Below are positions 8,310-16,708 of a stretch of 41,741 bases of DNA, piece by piece (within the stretch, counting starts at the first letter, position 1; each line of letters opens with the position of its first letter). Source of the stretch: Anaerorudis sp964444915 (GTDB taxonomy: Bacteria > Bacteroidota > Bacteroidia > Bacteroidales > Dysgonomonadaceae); the NCBI GenBank assembly GCA_964444915.1, contig CAYUIY010000007.1, positions 1 through 41,741 on the forward strand, in the 5' to 3' direction. A program made the translations under genes and the position numbers. Under the pieces are notes generated by a model, which was not told where the DNA came from, made no database searches, and saw only the letters and a program-made list of their open reading frames with translations.

Positions 8310-9497
8310 ATGAAAAAAATATTTTTTTGTTTATTCACTTTTTTACCATTATTCGTTAATTGTCAAAACCGTTGGCAAACGGTAGACTATAACGAAGTTT
8401 CTATACAAATCCCGTCAGATTGGGGGAATAAAAACACGGTTAATCATTACGAAGATACCGATATTACAGAATATCAAATTTCTGCTTGGAGAAAAGACAA
8501 ATCAATCAACTCTTTGGCTATTCAATGGGTAGATGCTGAAATAGAAAGTACTTTGTACATTGACGCAATGATAAAAATGCAACAAGAACGATTCCCAATA
8601 TATAGGCAAATTCAATTTGGTGAGATTGTCGATATTGATTTTCTCGGCTTTAAAGCAAAAAAATGTCATTTTTACGGAAATCCTATGGATGTCAGTATTG
8701 AGGGTGAATATATTGCTTTTACAAAAAATGAACATACATACATGGTATTGATAGGCGGAGATAAAAGTTTTTACAAATCAAATGATTACAACCATATTTT
8801 AAATAGCATTAAGCTGAATTTTTCAGGGGCTGTTCAGCAAAAAGAGAGCAATATAAAAACCTCTGTAGTTGATGACAATTTTACCCGTTATGAATTTAGG
8901 AATTACAGTTTGTCCATACCAAATACAATGGAATTGCGAGATGAAAATTCATTTATGTCACTCAGCAAAGAAATTATGAAAGATCAACTTCAAAGTACCA
9001 AGAAAATTGATATTGGTGATTTTGGTTTTGTTTTCCAGCCAAGAGGATCAGACGATGTGCAAAATCCCGAAAACCAGAAGAAAGCACTGGCTTTGTACTC
9101 ACGAGTTTTGATAAGTTATCAAAAAGGCGCAACAGGCGATTTTTTCAGATGGAATGACAACATTACATTTTCACAAGCGGAGTATAATGAAATAAATAAA
9201 ACACTCAAAGATAACTTGTTGGCAGAATTTAATAAAGGCAACCAAATGAGTTTAAATATGGAACTATTGAATATCAGCGATATTAAAATTTCCAAAAACA
9301 TTAACAAATATGTTTATATTGAACAGCAATATGAACGGAAAGGGCTGAATGGTGATGTTAAAGTGATAGATTATTATCTACACAATAACGATGAAATAGT
9401 GAAATTGACAATCAGTTATCGCATATCTGAAAGTGATTTATGGAAAACCGATTTTGATAAAATTATTGATACATTCAGTTTCTCAACAAGAAAATAG
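8310..9497 (+). CDS. Hypothetical secreted protein with two similar domains, 395 aa
   Basis: Residues 1-18 are a signal peptide (MKKIFFCLFTFLPLFVNC, then QN). The mature part seems to hold two related domains of about 150-190 residues. Each begins with a strand pair around YNEVSIQIPSDW (about 27-38) or FRNYSLSIPNTM (about 196-207) and ends with a helix leading to HILNSIKLNF or KIIDTFSFST. This PsbP/DUF1795-like layout is common in secreted proteins of unknown function. No catalytic motif is evident. It is followed after 5 bp by a 55-codon membrane-protein gene, suggesting an operon. Low GC and AT-rich codons set it apart from the polysaccharide utilisation locus genes. Confidence 0.75.
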   Translation: MKKIFFCLFTFLPLFVNCQNRWQTVDYNEVSIQIPSDWGNKNTVNHYEDTDITEYQISAWRKDKSINSLAIQWVDAEIESTLYIDAMIKMQQERFPIYRQIQFGEIVDIDFLGFKAKKCHFYGNPMDVSIEGEYIAFTKNEHTYMVLIGGDKSFYKSNDYNHILNSIKLNFSGAVQQKESNIKTSVVDDNFTRYEFRNYSLSIPNTMELRDENSFMSLSKEIMKDQLQSTKKIDIGDFGFVFQPRGSDDVQNPENQKKALALYSRVLISYQKGATGDFFRWNDNITFSQAEYNEINKTLKDNLLAEFNKGNQMSLNMELLNISDIKISKNINKYVYIEQQYERKGLNGDVKVIDYYLHNNDEIVKLTISYRISESDLWKTDFDKIIDTFSFSTRK

Positions 9498-9502
9498 AAA
9501 TT

Positions 9503-9670
9503 ATGAATAAAACAACCAGTTATATTGTCGCAATATTAGCGTGTGTTGGCACAGTCATAATCTATGCAATAATTGGAACATTACTCGGATGGGAACATGG
9601 TGGTGGGGTTTTCCCAATGATGATTTTATTTGGAGCAATAACAGCAACATGGACCAAAATCTATACTTGA
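9503..9670 (+). CDS. Small hypothetical membrane protein, 55 aa
   Basis: The ATG at 9503 lies 5 bp after the stop of the secreted protein, with TAGAAATTATG before it. The 55 residues form two hydrophobic helices: SYIVAILACVGTVIIYAII (about 6-24) and FPMMILFGAITATW (about 37-50). They are joined by a Gly-rich loop (GWEHGGGVF). It is probably an inner-membrane partner of the upstream gene or a short hypothetical; function is unknown. Confidence 0.55.
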   Translation: MNKTTSYIVAILACVGTVIIYAIIGTLLGWEHGGGVFPMMILFGAITATWTKIYT

Positions 9671-9760
9671 AATTAAGAGAAAGATAGAAGTTTCCAATCC
9701 ATTTGGTGGACAAATACCATTTTATGCGTGCAATTGCAGAAAGAACAAATAAATTGAATT

Positions 9761-10192
9761 ATGGGTAAACAAAAGTTTAATAAACCCAATAGACTTGCTG
9801 AGGAAGCATTAGAGGAATTAAGACAACGTATAGTTGAGATTCCATTGACTGATGCTGAAATTGAAATAGAAAATAGAGAGAATATTATTAAGATATTCCA
9901 AATAAATGGAGAGCCGAATTGGAATGAGAAGTATATAATTATTAATAAGAAAAAAGAGATACTACTTAAAGTTCTAACAGGTGAAAGGAAATTAGTTTCA
10001 TTGACTAAAAACGAATGGAATGAAATTCTTAATCCATCTCCTTCAAATAGTCTTATCTTTAAATATTTCAAAAAATTACATAATGCATTTAAAACAAACG
10101 CAAAATCAAATGAAGATTATGAATCTGCATATTTTGAAATAAACAGAATTTTGAAGGAAAAATGGAAATCCAATTCAAAGAATTTTGGGTGA
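9761..10192 (+). CDS. Hypothetical protein, 143 aa
   Basis: Not recognised. It is soluble, highly charged (Lys/Glu/Asn-rich) and mostly helical, without a signal peptide. Near the middle ERKLVSLTKNEWNEILNPSPSNSLIFKYFKKL suggests helix-turn-helix-like packing, but no known DNA-binding signature is clear. Codon use is AT-rich like its left neighbours. It is followed directly by the decayed copy B segment. Confidence 0.6.
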   Translation: MGKQKFNKPNRLAEEALEELRQRIVEIPLTDAEIEIENRENIIKIFQINGEPNWNEKYIIINKKKEILLKVLTGERKLVSLTKNEWNEILNPSPSNSLIFKYFKKLHNAFKTNAKSNEDYESAYFEINRILKEKWKSNSKNFG

Positions 10193-10280
10193 TAATTAAC
10201 ATTAATTTTTAGAAATAAATACTTTTCCCATCTAATAAACTTTCATGGAATTTGGCAGGAATGAGCTTCGAAATCGGCAA

Positions 10281-10416
10281 CAGCGGATTGCCATTATTGC
10301 CACGTTGCATTTTATTCGTCGCGGCGAGTTCGACGACACGCTCAAAATCTCCAAAATATTGCTGCATTATCATCACGAATGGATTCATAAGGCGGCGGGA
10401 TAAATACTCAAAGAAA
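10281..10416 (+). pseudogene. Internal fragment of the alkD-like gene (copy B)
   Basis: The text matches the intact gene from about 12545 to 12680 (the IAIIATL-FIRRGEFDDTLKIS region) at high identity. Both gene ends are missing. At about 10400 it runs through TAAATAC, a stop. It is joined to a 33-bp scrap of the esterase gene (10418-10450). Confidence 0.8.
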
Positions 10417-10503
10417 TATCGTCATCGGATAAAGCAATAAAAGCGCGCGGCTTCACAAGCATATTATGGCAGGGTAAAATGAAAAATTACGAAATAAACT
10501 ATA

Positions 10504-10853
10504 GCGTTGATCGCATTTGCAACCATTCTCACCTTTCGTAAGCGATGGTTTTTGCTTCGCTCCGTCAGTCGCAGACAATGGCGGATGTTTGCCATTGCGG
10601 GGTGTTTTAGCTGCGGTGTATTCCGGGCTTTTCGAGATGACCATCCCTTTCATTTGTTTTGGAATGGCATTGAAAAAAAACCAACAATCCCGCACTCATC
10701 AATCATCTGTGCTATCTTTCTCCGTTCCTGTCGCTTTTTATAATCCACTTGATTTTAGGCGAAAGCATTTATCCCACAACTTATACAGGCCTTGCACTCA
10801 TCGTAGGCGGACTCCTTTTCAATGAATATCTCGGGCCCCGTTATTCTTTATAA
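10504..10853 (+). pseudogene. EamA-family transporter pseudogene, copy B
   Basis: Only the part equivalent to 5445-5793 of copy A remains; the N-terminal codons are deleted. It carries the same internal deletion as copy A. It also has 8 instead of 7 A residues near 10673, which adds another frameshift between the FICFGMALKK region and the C-terminal helices. It overlaps the end of the convergent hydrolase gene by 35 bp, as in copy A. Confidence 0.8.
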
Positions 10854-11787
10854 AGTCCGTAATCGCTTTAACGAGCTCATCCGATATCGGTAAATTGGGG
10901 TTCATGTAGGTTGCCACATTCTTATTTCTGTCCCCTTCCACAATTTTCAGCACATGATTCATGTTCTCTATGATTTTCAATTCGGCACGAGGAGCCGATG
11001 CGGCCAATTGTCGCGCATGATCAACGCCGACTTGAATATCGGCAGTGCCTTGAATGATCAAAATCGGTATGCGTAATTGCTGTATTTCTTTGGAAGGATC
11101 GTACTTCATCCAACTTATCATATACGGTTGAACACTCGGCCTGAATAAGGCGGCTAAATTCGGATTCACATGGCTGACCATCTTACCGTTTCGCAGGCTG
11201 TCGAGAATGGCAATCATTTCCTTGTGCAAATGAGTTGGTAAACCTTTCGTTTGCTCCAAAATTACCCGGTCGGCAGGTTTGAAAACGCCGGCTATGGAGA
11301 TAAACCTATCGGCTTTGGAATCCCCGGCTGCGATCATTCCGATTAATGAGCCTTCGCTGTGACCAATTACGATAACCTTTGAAAATCTTGCATCTTGCTT
11401 TAATTTTAAAATCCATTGTTTAGCGTCGTCGATGTAATCTTCAAATCGTATATCGCTTTCGCGCTGCCCTGTTTTACTTTGCCCAATCAGCCGTTTATCG
11501 TATCGGAAGGTAGCAATACCCTGTCTGGCCAAATTTTCAGCCAGATAACGCAGACTGTTGTTTTTCATGTTCGGCTGATTGCCATCTCGATCGGTTGGTC
11601 CTGAACCGGAAATGAGTAATGCAACCGAAAAAGGGGGTTTTGTATTCGGAATCAGTAAAGTCCCGAATATTTTTCCTGTTTTACATTCGATACTTAAATC
11701 GTACGATTGAAAAGGATCCGTCAGTACTTGCGAATATAGAAATCCACTAAGAATAATTGAGACAAAAAGTAATGCCGATTTTTTCAT
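10819..11787 (-). CDS. Secreted alpha/beta hydrolase (serine aminopeptidase S33-like), copy B
   Basis: 322 aa, nearly identical to the protein at 5759-6727. The signal peptide, S144 (GHSEGS), D250 and H278 are all kept, so both copies could be active. An in-frame ATG five codons further up (11802) exists here. The start at 11787 equals that of copy A, where the upstream frame is not available. Differences include LFVSII for LFIVSI in the signal peptide, and A169-V-F instead of G-V-S near SIAGV. Substrate unknown; periplasmic location expected. Confidence 0.9.
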   Translation of the reverse strand: MKKSALLFVSIILSGFLYSQVLTDPFQSYDLSIECKTGKIFGTLLIPNTKPPFSVALLISGSGPTDRDGNQPNMKNNSLRYLAENLARQGIATFRYDKRLIGQSKTGQRESDIRFEDYIDDAKQWILKLKQDARFSKVIVIGHSEGSLIGMIAAGDSKADRFISIAGVFKPADRVILEQTKGLPTHLHKEMIAILDSLRNGKMVSHVNPNLAALFRPSVQPYMISWMKYDPSKEIQQLRIPILIIQGTADIQVGVDHARQLAASAPRAELKIIENMNHVLKIVEGDRNKNVATYMNPNLPISDELVKAITDFIKNNGARDIH

Positions 11788-12036
11788 TTTAAAATCCCCC
11801 ATGAGTACAGCAAACAGAACAATTCAGAAGATGATCAGATAAGAGAAAAGTTCATCTTGGTTAAATTGTTCTTTCATGTGCAAATGTATTAAACCATAAT
11901 ATTCTTACTATGGTAAAAGTACAGAATAATTTTTTTAATTGATACACCGACGGCTAAAAAATTTATGGATACTCAATTCAGTGTAAAACAGTATGTGGTA
12001 GCTCTCCAAAAAACGCCACTCATTGTATTGAAAAAA
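11788..12036. other. Upstream region of hydrolase copy B and alkD
   Basis: It contains, on the - strand, the -7 element TACATTTG (11881-11888) and the dyad ACCATA with TATGGT (about 11893-11914), both shared with copy A. The part 11963-12028 is not repeated and holds no gene that I can see. No clear promoter for alkD was found. Confidence 0.45.
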
Positions 12037-12111
12037 ATGACTAATTTAGCGGTCATTATGAAAGCAACAAGGAGAGAATTTTCTGCCGATTGTAAGACCA
12101 AGAATGAATAA
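12037..12111 (+). other. 24-codon IS3-orfA-like leader before alkD
   Basis: The frame MTNLAVIMKATRREFSADC continues to TAA at 12109 and overlaps the alkD ATG (12104) by 8 nt. From MKATRREFSAD on it looks like the first residues of IS3-family OrfA. The overlap would permit translational coupling. It is either a scar of an insertion sequence or a short leader ORF; the same arrangement stands at 4666. Confidence 0.4.
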
Positions 12112-12826
12112 AATCAATTTATCTCAAAGCATAATTGCCGAATTAAACGAACAGGCTTGTAAGGAAAAAGCACAGCATCACCTGCGGTTTTTCAAAACGG
12201 CACCGGGCGAATACGGTGAAGGGGACAAATTTATGGGGGTGAATGTTCCCGCTCAACGGAAAATTGCCAAAAAACAGTACAGAGAAATCAAGTTGAATGA
12301 ACTGGAAGAATTTTTGAGAAGCGAAATTCACGAATACCGGTCGACCGCTCTTTTTATGCTTTGCTACAAATTTGAGAAAGCGAATGAATCGGAAAGGACT
12401 TCGATAGTAAACTTGTATCTCGATAACATTGCTTTTGTCAATAACTGGGATTTGGTCGATGCCTCTGCCCCTACGCTATTGGGTGCTTACTTGTTTGATA
12501 AAAAGAGAGATTTGCTTTACCACTTAGCTCGCTCCAACAACCTTTGGAAACAGCGGATTGCCATTATTGCCACGTTGTATTTTATTCGTCGCGGCGAGTT
12601 CGACGACACGCTCAAAATTTCCGAAATATTGCTGCATCATCATCACGACTTGATTCATAAGGCTGTGGGATGGATGCTCAGAGAAGTTGGGAAAAGGGAC
12701 AGAGAAGCCGAAATGGCTTTTTTGCTGAAACATTACGCCGAAATGCCCAGGACCATGCTGCGGTATGCCATAGAAAAATTCGATGAAGATTTGCGTCAAC
12801 AATTTTTGAAAGGACAAATAAAATAA
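12104..12826 (+). CDS. AlkD-like DNA alkylation repair protein (HEAT-repeat DNA glycosylase)
   Basis: The 240-aa protein has the all-helical HEAT-like organisation of the AlkC/AlkD family. The markers are FMGVNVPAQRKIAKK (about 43-57), NNWDLVDASAP (about 112-122), WKQRIAIIATLYFIRRGE (about 148-165), the HHHHDLIHKAVGWMLRE segment and the final MLRYAIEKF. AlkD removes positively charged N3- and N7-alkylpurines from DNA without base flipping. The start is fixed by conservation of MNKINLSQSIIAELNEQAC and by the equivalent in copy A. This is the only intact copy; fragments lie at 4733-5114 and 10281-10416. Confidence 0.92.
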   Translation: MNKINLSQSIIAELNEQACKEKAQHHLRFFKTAPGEYGEGDKFMGVNVPAQRKIAKKQYREIKLNELEEFLRSEIHEYRSTALFMLCYKFEKANESERTSIVNLYLDNIAFVNNWDLVDASAPTLLGAYLFDKKRDLLYHLARSNNLWKQRIAIIATLYFIRRGEFDDTLKISEILLHHHHDLIHKAVGWMLREVGKRDREAEMAFLLKHYAEMPRTMLRYAIEKFDEDLRQQFLKGQIK

Positions 12827-12887
12827 AACACCCCTTCTGCCATTACACGGCAGAGTAAAAAAGCATATTGATATTTTTGTTACTTGT

Positions 12888-12918
12888 TTTGAAATATTAG
12901 AATTGTTATATACGTTTG
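12888..12918 (+). promoter_or_regulatory. Bacteroidetes-type promoter of the TlpA-like gene
   Basis: TTTG at 12888-12891, a 19-bp spacer and TACGTTTG at 12911-12918 fit both consensus halves. The start of transcription would be about 60 nt upstream of the ATG at 12989. Confidence 0.65.
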
Positions 12919-12988
12919 CGAGGTAAATTTTCTAAAAGTCAACAACCTTGGAATGATAACTTTGTAGAACAAGAAATTAAAAATAAAC

Positions 12989-14164
12989 ATGAAAACAAAG
13001 ATTTTTTTACCCATCATCCTGCTCACCCTATCCATATCAGGCGTTAATGCACAAAACAGCACCATAGAGGCAACCGTTCAAAACCTAACCAAACATCCTG
13101 TCATAGCTTTTCATATCGATCAACTTACCATCCAGGGGATGACAGAAAAAGACACATTATTTATAAAAAACGCCCAAAATTTTGTTTTCAAAAAAGACGA
13201 TAAAGAAGAAAAGATAGGGGGCTATCAAGTGTTCCTAGAATCCGCATTTCGGCATCCTATTTTTAATGTAGATGCAGTAACCCATCATTTCTACGACGGA
13301 GATTCGTTAATATTCGATGTATACAGCCTAAAAGAAGTTTCGCGGACTATAACTCCAAAAGAAAAATTAAAACCCTTCAATTTATCTTTTATCCGGGGTG
13401 CATTGCCCACGTTATTAAACATACTGCAATCAAAAGGGTTTCGTACCATACTCAAAAAAGATACCCTTTTAAATGGAAAAACATATTTGTATATAAAAGC
13501 CCTGCCGGAAGCTGATACCATAAATCATGAACTGTTGATCGACAAACAACAAAACCTGCCCTATTTTTTGAGGATAACCACCAACACATTTCAACCGTTT
13601 ATTGACGAATTTACCTACTCGTCATTTGCTTATCTCGATTCGTTTGAAAAATCACAATCCATGCTTCAACCCATCCAAGGAACAACGCTCAACGCCCCTC
13701 CCCTTGCTGTGGGAGATTTTGTTCCCGATTGGGATTTGCGTTTATTGTCCGGAGAAACCTTCTCATTTAGGAAATTAGCAGGAAAGAAAACAATTCTGTA
13801 CGTATCCATGATAAATTGCGGTCCATGCCAGTCTGCGATACCGTTTGTACAGGAATTAATTGAAAAATACAAAGCCGACCCGGATGTCCAAGTAGTTGTA
13901 TTTTATCCGTACGATTCCAAAACTAATCTCGACAAATACGTAAAAACAAAACAAATAAGTTATCCAATTGTATATAATTCAAAGGAAAACGAAACCGAAC
14001 GAGTGGAAATTATAAACAGAATGGAAATGGGAATGCCCACATTTTTACTTTTGGATAAAAATAAAAAAATCTCTGGCCGCATTCTCGGATTTAATAATAA
14101 TGAGAAAGGCAAAATAGAAAAATTGATAGAAGAAAAACTGAATGAGATTCCGCTCAGCAGATAA
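12989..14164 (+). CDS. Secreted thioredoxin-fold (TlpA/AhpC-TSA-like) protein
   Basis: 391 aa with a signal peptide (1-21, ending NAQN). An N-terminal beta-rich region (about 22-235) precedes a thioredoxin-like domain from about 240 (GDFVPDWDLRLLSGETFSF). The redox motif is C277-G-P-C280, followed by the cis-Pro segment MGMPTFLLLDKNKKI. Such proteins reduce or exchange disulfides in the periplasm or outer-membrane lumen of Bacteroidetes. The N-terminal part is of unknown function. The gene has its own promoter (12888-12918) and ends at a 218-bp gap before the convergent esterase gene. It stands between alkD and the esterase, genes that are directly joined in the decayed copies, so it may have entered later or been lost there. 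Confidence 0.9.
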   Translation: MKTKIFLPIILLTLSISGVNAQNSTIEATVQNLTKHPVIAFHIDQLTIQGMTEKDTLFIKNAQNFVFKKDDKEEKIGGYQVFLESAFRHPIFNVDAVTHHFYDGDSLIFDVYSLKEVSRTITPKEKLKPFNLSFIRGALPTLLNILQSKGFRTILKKDTLLNGKTYLYIKALPEADTINHELLIDKQQNLPYFLRITTNTFQPFIDEFTYSSFAYLDSFEKSQSMLQPIQGTTLNAPPLAVGDFVPDWDLRLLSGETFSFRKLAGKKTILYVSMINCGPCQSAIPFVQELIEKYKADPDVQVVVFYPYDSKTNLDKYVKTKQISYPIVYNSKENETERVEIINRMEMGMPTFLLLDKNKKISGRILGFNNNEKGKIEKLIEEKLNEIPLSR

Positions 14165-14382
14165 ACAGAGTATATTGCATTACATTCCAAAAGTCGGATT
14201 CGTTGGATTTGAAAATGGGGGCGTAGGATCTGTAGGAACTGTAGCAAAGCCTGGTCGGGAGCAGGTTTCAGGTGAATATATAGGGGCGTAGTATTTGTAG
14301 TATCTGGAAAAGAAACACAATGCTACCACAAGACAAAGAGACGAAGAAAGACGTAGAGAAAAAATCGTGAGCTGCACCTAAA
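14165..14382. other. Convergent intergenic gap
   Basis: No gene is seen. A purine-rich tract at 14330-14360 (ACAAAGAGACGAAG with related words) resembles common Bacteroidetes intergenic repeats. GGGGGCGTAGGATCTGTAG and GGGGCGTAGTATTTGTAG, at about 14216 and 14282, are two related words. Confidence 0.35.
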
Positions 14383-15264
14383 TCAAAACGTTCCCAGCCA
14401 CGAACGTAATTCCATCAGCATCTCGATATGGTATTTGAACGATTCTCTGATGCCCCATCCATGACCGCCGCTCGGATAAATATAGAGTGCTGCCGGAATG
14501 CCTTGCTGCTGCAACGCCATATAGTATTTCACGGAATTAACGGGCTTCACTCCCCTATCGTCATCGGATAAAGCAATAAAAGCGCGCGGCGTGGAAGCAT
14601 CGACCTGCAACTCGTTGCTGTACAACTTTTCCATTTCCTCCGTCGGATTTTCTCCCAGCAAATTCAGGCGCGAACCGCTGTGGGTTTCCTGCTCATTCAT
14701 GGTGATTACCGGATAAAACAAAATCTGAAAAGCCGGCCTCAATTCTTTCGGAGCATGGGTTGCCACCGTAGAAGCCAGATGTCCTCCGGCCGAAGACCCC
14801 ATGATTCCGATGCAGTGGGGGTCGACGTTCCATTCGCCGGCATGTGCTTTGGTTAGGCGCACGGCTTCACAGGCATCGGAAAAAGGCACTTCGTGATTGC
14901 CGTTGGGCATGCGGTATTTTAAAACCACCACGGCAATCCCCAGATTATTGAAAAAAGGAGCCCAGTCGTGTCCTTCGTGATCCATAGCCAAATTTGCATA
15001 TCCTCCTCCCGGACACACAATTATCGCTTTTGCGGGTCGGGTTGCTTTGGGAAGATATACCGTGATGCACGGCTTGAAGTTATACGTCGCATCGTCGTAT
15101 CCCAGCGCTTCTATGCCATTGGAATTGGGTAATCCTTTTTCCCAAAGATCGATGGTGAAAGGCGATTTGGGCACCCCTGCCGTTTTTTCCTGTGAACAGA
15201 CAGTAGGGCACACAAAAAACAGGAAAAGAAAAAACAAGACACCGATCGAATAAAATGTTTTCAT
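14383..15264 (-). CDS. Secreted acetyl-xylan-esterase-like alpha/beta hydrolase
   Basis: 293 aa with a signal peptide (1-25, ending CSQEK). The oxyanion motif is PGGGYANLA (85-93). The nucleophile S158 lies in GSSAGG (156-161), the acid is D235 or D236 in SDDD, and H268 lies in GGHGWG. This is the layout of bacterial acetyl-xylan and carbohydrate esterases. It probably deacetylates plant or host glycans in the periplasm. It is transcribed away from the locus that starts at 15.5 kb and need not belong to it. Its C-terminal region has left scraps at 5125-5259 and 10418-10450. Confidence 0.9.
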   Translation of the reverse strand: MKTFYSIGVLFFLFLFFVCPTVCSQEKTAGVPKSPFTIDLWEKGLPNSNGIEALGYDDATYNFKPCITVYLPKATRPAKAIIVCPGGGYANLAMDHEGHDWAPFFNNLGIAVVVLKYRMPNGNHEVPFSDACEAVRLTKAHAGEWNVDPHCIGIMGSSAGGHLASTVATHAPKELRPAFQILFYPVITMNEQETHSGSRLNLLGENPTEEMEKLYSNELQVDASTPRAFIALSDDDRGVKPVNSVKYYMALQQQGIPAALYIYPSGGHGWGIRESFKYHIEMLMELRSWLGTF

Positions 15265-15299
15265 ACGCTTTAAATTGAATTTTGAAACACATTATAAAT

Positions 15300-15325
15300 C
15301 GAAACATTGATTTATAAATGTTTCG
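15300..15325. promoter_or_regulatory. Inverted repeat upstream of the esterase gene
   Basis: Arms CGAAACATT (15300-15308) and AATGTTTCG (15317-15325) are perfect and separated by 8 bp. The site lies 36 bp before the esterase ATG and 5 bp from the start of the sulP-tail repeat. It may be an operator for a dimeric regulator, or part of the integration junction. Confidence 0.4.
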
Positions 15326-15330
15326 CAAGG

Positions 15331-15469
15331 TAATAATTTTTTCGCTTCACTCGTGTTTTTGCTTGCGATGTTGTTTCTTCTCTTTCCTTAAATTTTTCTT
15401 CCCTCTCTTTTCGATTAACACTTTTACCCGTTCAACTGCCAAATGAATATTGAAACAAATATTTTCTTC
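15331..15469 (-). repeat. Direct repeat of the sulP 3' end (left copy)
   Basis: These 139 bp align without gaps to 28097-28235, with about 7 differences (about 95% identity). In the right copy the sequence is the last about 41 codons of sulP plus 16 bp beyond the stop; here it is an isolated gene tail. The offset between copies is exactly 12,766 bp and the polysaccharide utilisation locus lies between them. Confidence 0.9.
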
Positions 15470-15491
15470 ATATTTTTATTGCACTATCCAA

Positions 15492-15527
15492 TAAAAAAAA
15501 GAGGCTGTCCCTACTTTTGAGACAGCC
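15492..15527 (-). terminator. Intrinsic terminator of the polysaccharide utilisation locus
   Basis: On the - strand the hairpin GGCTGTC / GACAGCC (15521-15527 with 15503-15509) is followed by a run of eight T (15493-15500). It lies about 100 bp after the last gene of the - strand locus. Confidence 0.75.
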
Positions 15528-15627
15528 CCCTTACCACCTTTCCTTCCAGTCAGCTATGCCAGAAGAAAACTCAAATTCCTAATTAAAAATGCCCACTTTC
15601 AGATCAAATCTGAACTATTACAGTTAA

Positions 15628-16590
15628 CTAAGGATTGATATTCTGAATAAAATATCCGTAATGAAGTCTTTCCTGCTCCACAAAGGAGTAAACCGCCCAT
15701 ATCTTCTCACCATCGTTCTTGATAATCTCAAAATCGATGGGATCCGCAGAAATGCTTGTCGACGAATAGCAATAGACAAGAGAAGCGTTTTCTTTCTTCC
15801 CCTCCTCCTTGTTCCCAGAGAAATAAATCTTCAGGTAATAGTAATTATAATAATCCCATCCGTAAAGATTCCTTCCGTTATCAATTCCGTTAAGCAGAGT
15901 GTAGTATGTCGTAGCGTTTTCCACCACAGAATTGTCAAACACATAACACAATGTCTCCTTCTTCATGATCGCTTCGAGTTCCGATTCGTCATAAGGTTCG
16001 GTTGTTGAAGTTACCTCCACCTGTATTGTAGTAGTGATATCAAGTGCATCTGTCAGAGTGATGATTACCTCTCCCTCTTTTCTCCCCGTGAGGAGCAGCG
16101 ATTCGCCCGAAATCTGTACGGATACTATTTCCGGATCACTGCTTTCCGCACGGTAGTTTCCGTTCCCTTGCAATATTTCCACACTCTTCGTCTTGGTAGT
16201 ACCCAGCGGCAGCATGAGGTTGACCTCCTCCTGCTCCACCTTGAGCGTTTCATAAGAAACGATATCGAGAGAGCAGTATTGCCCGCTGCCATCCGATACT
16301 ATGACTGAAGTCTTTCCTCTATCCAGCGCATCTATGACCAATTTATTGCCGGAAATACTCACAGTAGCAATCTCATCGTTCAATGAAAAAGCCTTATATT
16401 CATTATTCCCTTTCACAATCTCCAGTTCTTCCTTATCACCGACCACAATCATCACCTGCTCCTTTTCAATCACCAGGTCAGAAGGCTCTGTGAAAGAAGG
16501 GACATCCTCATCATCTTCACACGAAAGGAACATAAGGGCAGGAACAGCAAGCAGCAATATCCCAAGTAATGTCTTATATCTTGTCTTCAT
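15628..16590 (-). CDS. Ig-like (BIG2-type) surface lipoprotein, last gene of the locus
   Basis: 320 aa with a lipoprotein signal (hydrophobic stretch to LMFLSC) followed by DDEDV, an acidic stretch typical of surface export in Bacteroidetes. Two Ig-like domains of about 75 residues follow, each ending in a GKTSVIVSDGSG- or GEVIITLTDALD-type strand as in bacterial Ig-like domains. A C-terminal domain rich in Tyr (LYGWDYYNYYYLKIYF) may bind glycan. I chose the ATG at 16590 rather than 16614 because it puts basic residues right before the hydrophobic core. It is probably a cell-surface accessory of the N-glycan locus; the exact role is unknown. Confidence 0.8.
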   Translation of the reverse strand: MKTRYKTLLGILLLAVPALMFLSCEDDEDVPSFTEPSDLVIEKEQVMIVVGDKEELEIVKGNNEYKAFSLNDEIATVSISGNKLVIDALDRGKTSVIVSDGSGQYCSLDIVSYETLKVEQEEVNLMLPLGTTKTKSVEILQGNGNYRAESSDPEIVSVQISGESLLLTGRKEGEVIITLTDALDITTTIQVEVTSTTEPYDESELEAIMKKETLCYVFDNSVVENATTYYTLLNGIDNGRNLYGWDYYNYYYLKIYFSGNKEEGKKENASLVYCYSSTSISADPIDFEIIKNDGEKIWAVYSFVEQERLHYGYFIQNINP

Positions 16591-16708
16591 ATGATTTATA
16601 CTGTTTATTTTCAAAGATTTCTGATTTATCGGAATGCCAATTAATAATTCGGAATATGCTAATAAACCGGACTATTCTATATTCAACCGGATAAATCTTC
16701 CAATCAAA

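Larger units (their letters stand above)
10284..11962. repeat. Duplicated segment, copy B
   Basis: Direct-repeat partner of 4880-6910. It holds the same succession (alkD fragment, esterase scrap of only 33 bp, EamA tail, hydrolase). It has two extra deletions and one extra A in a poly-A run at about 10673-10680 relative to copy A. Copy B is therefore the more decayed copy, apart from the intact hydrolase. Confidence 0.85.

Noticed and set aside
12836..12854. Hairpin TCTGCC/GGCAGA after alkD as a terminator
   Set aside because: The stem is short and no T-run follows on the + strand; support is too weak to annotate.
15492..15527. Possible insertion-sequence end (GGCTGTCTCAAAA type)
   Set aside because: The text resembles ends of some Bacteroidetes insertion elements, but there is no matching second end or transposase. 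A hairpin with T-run after a gene is the simpler reading.
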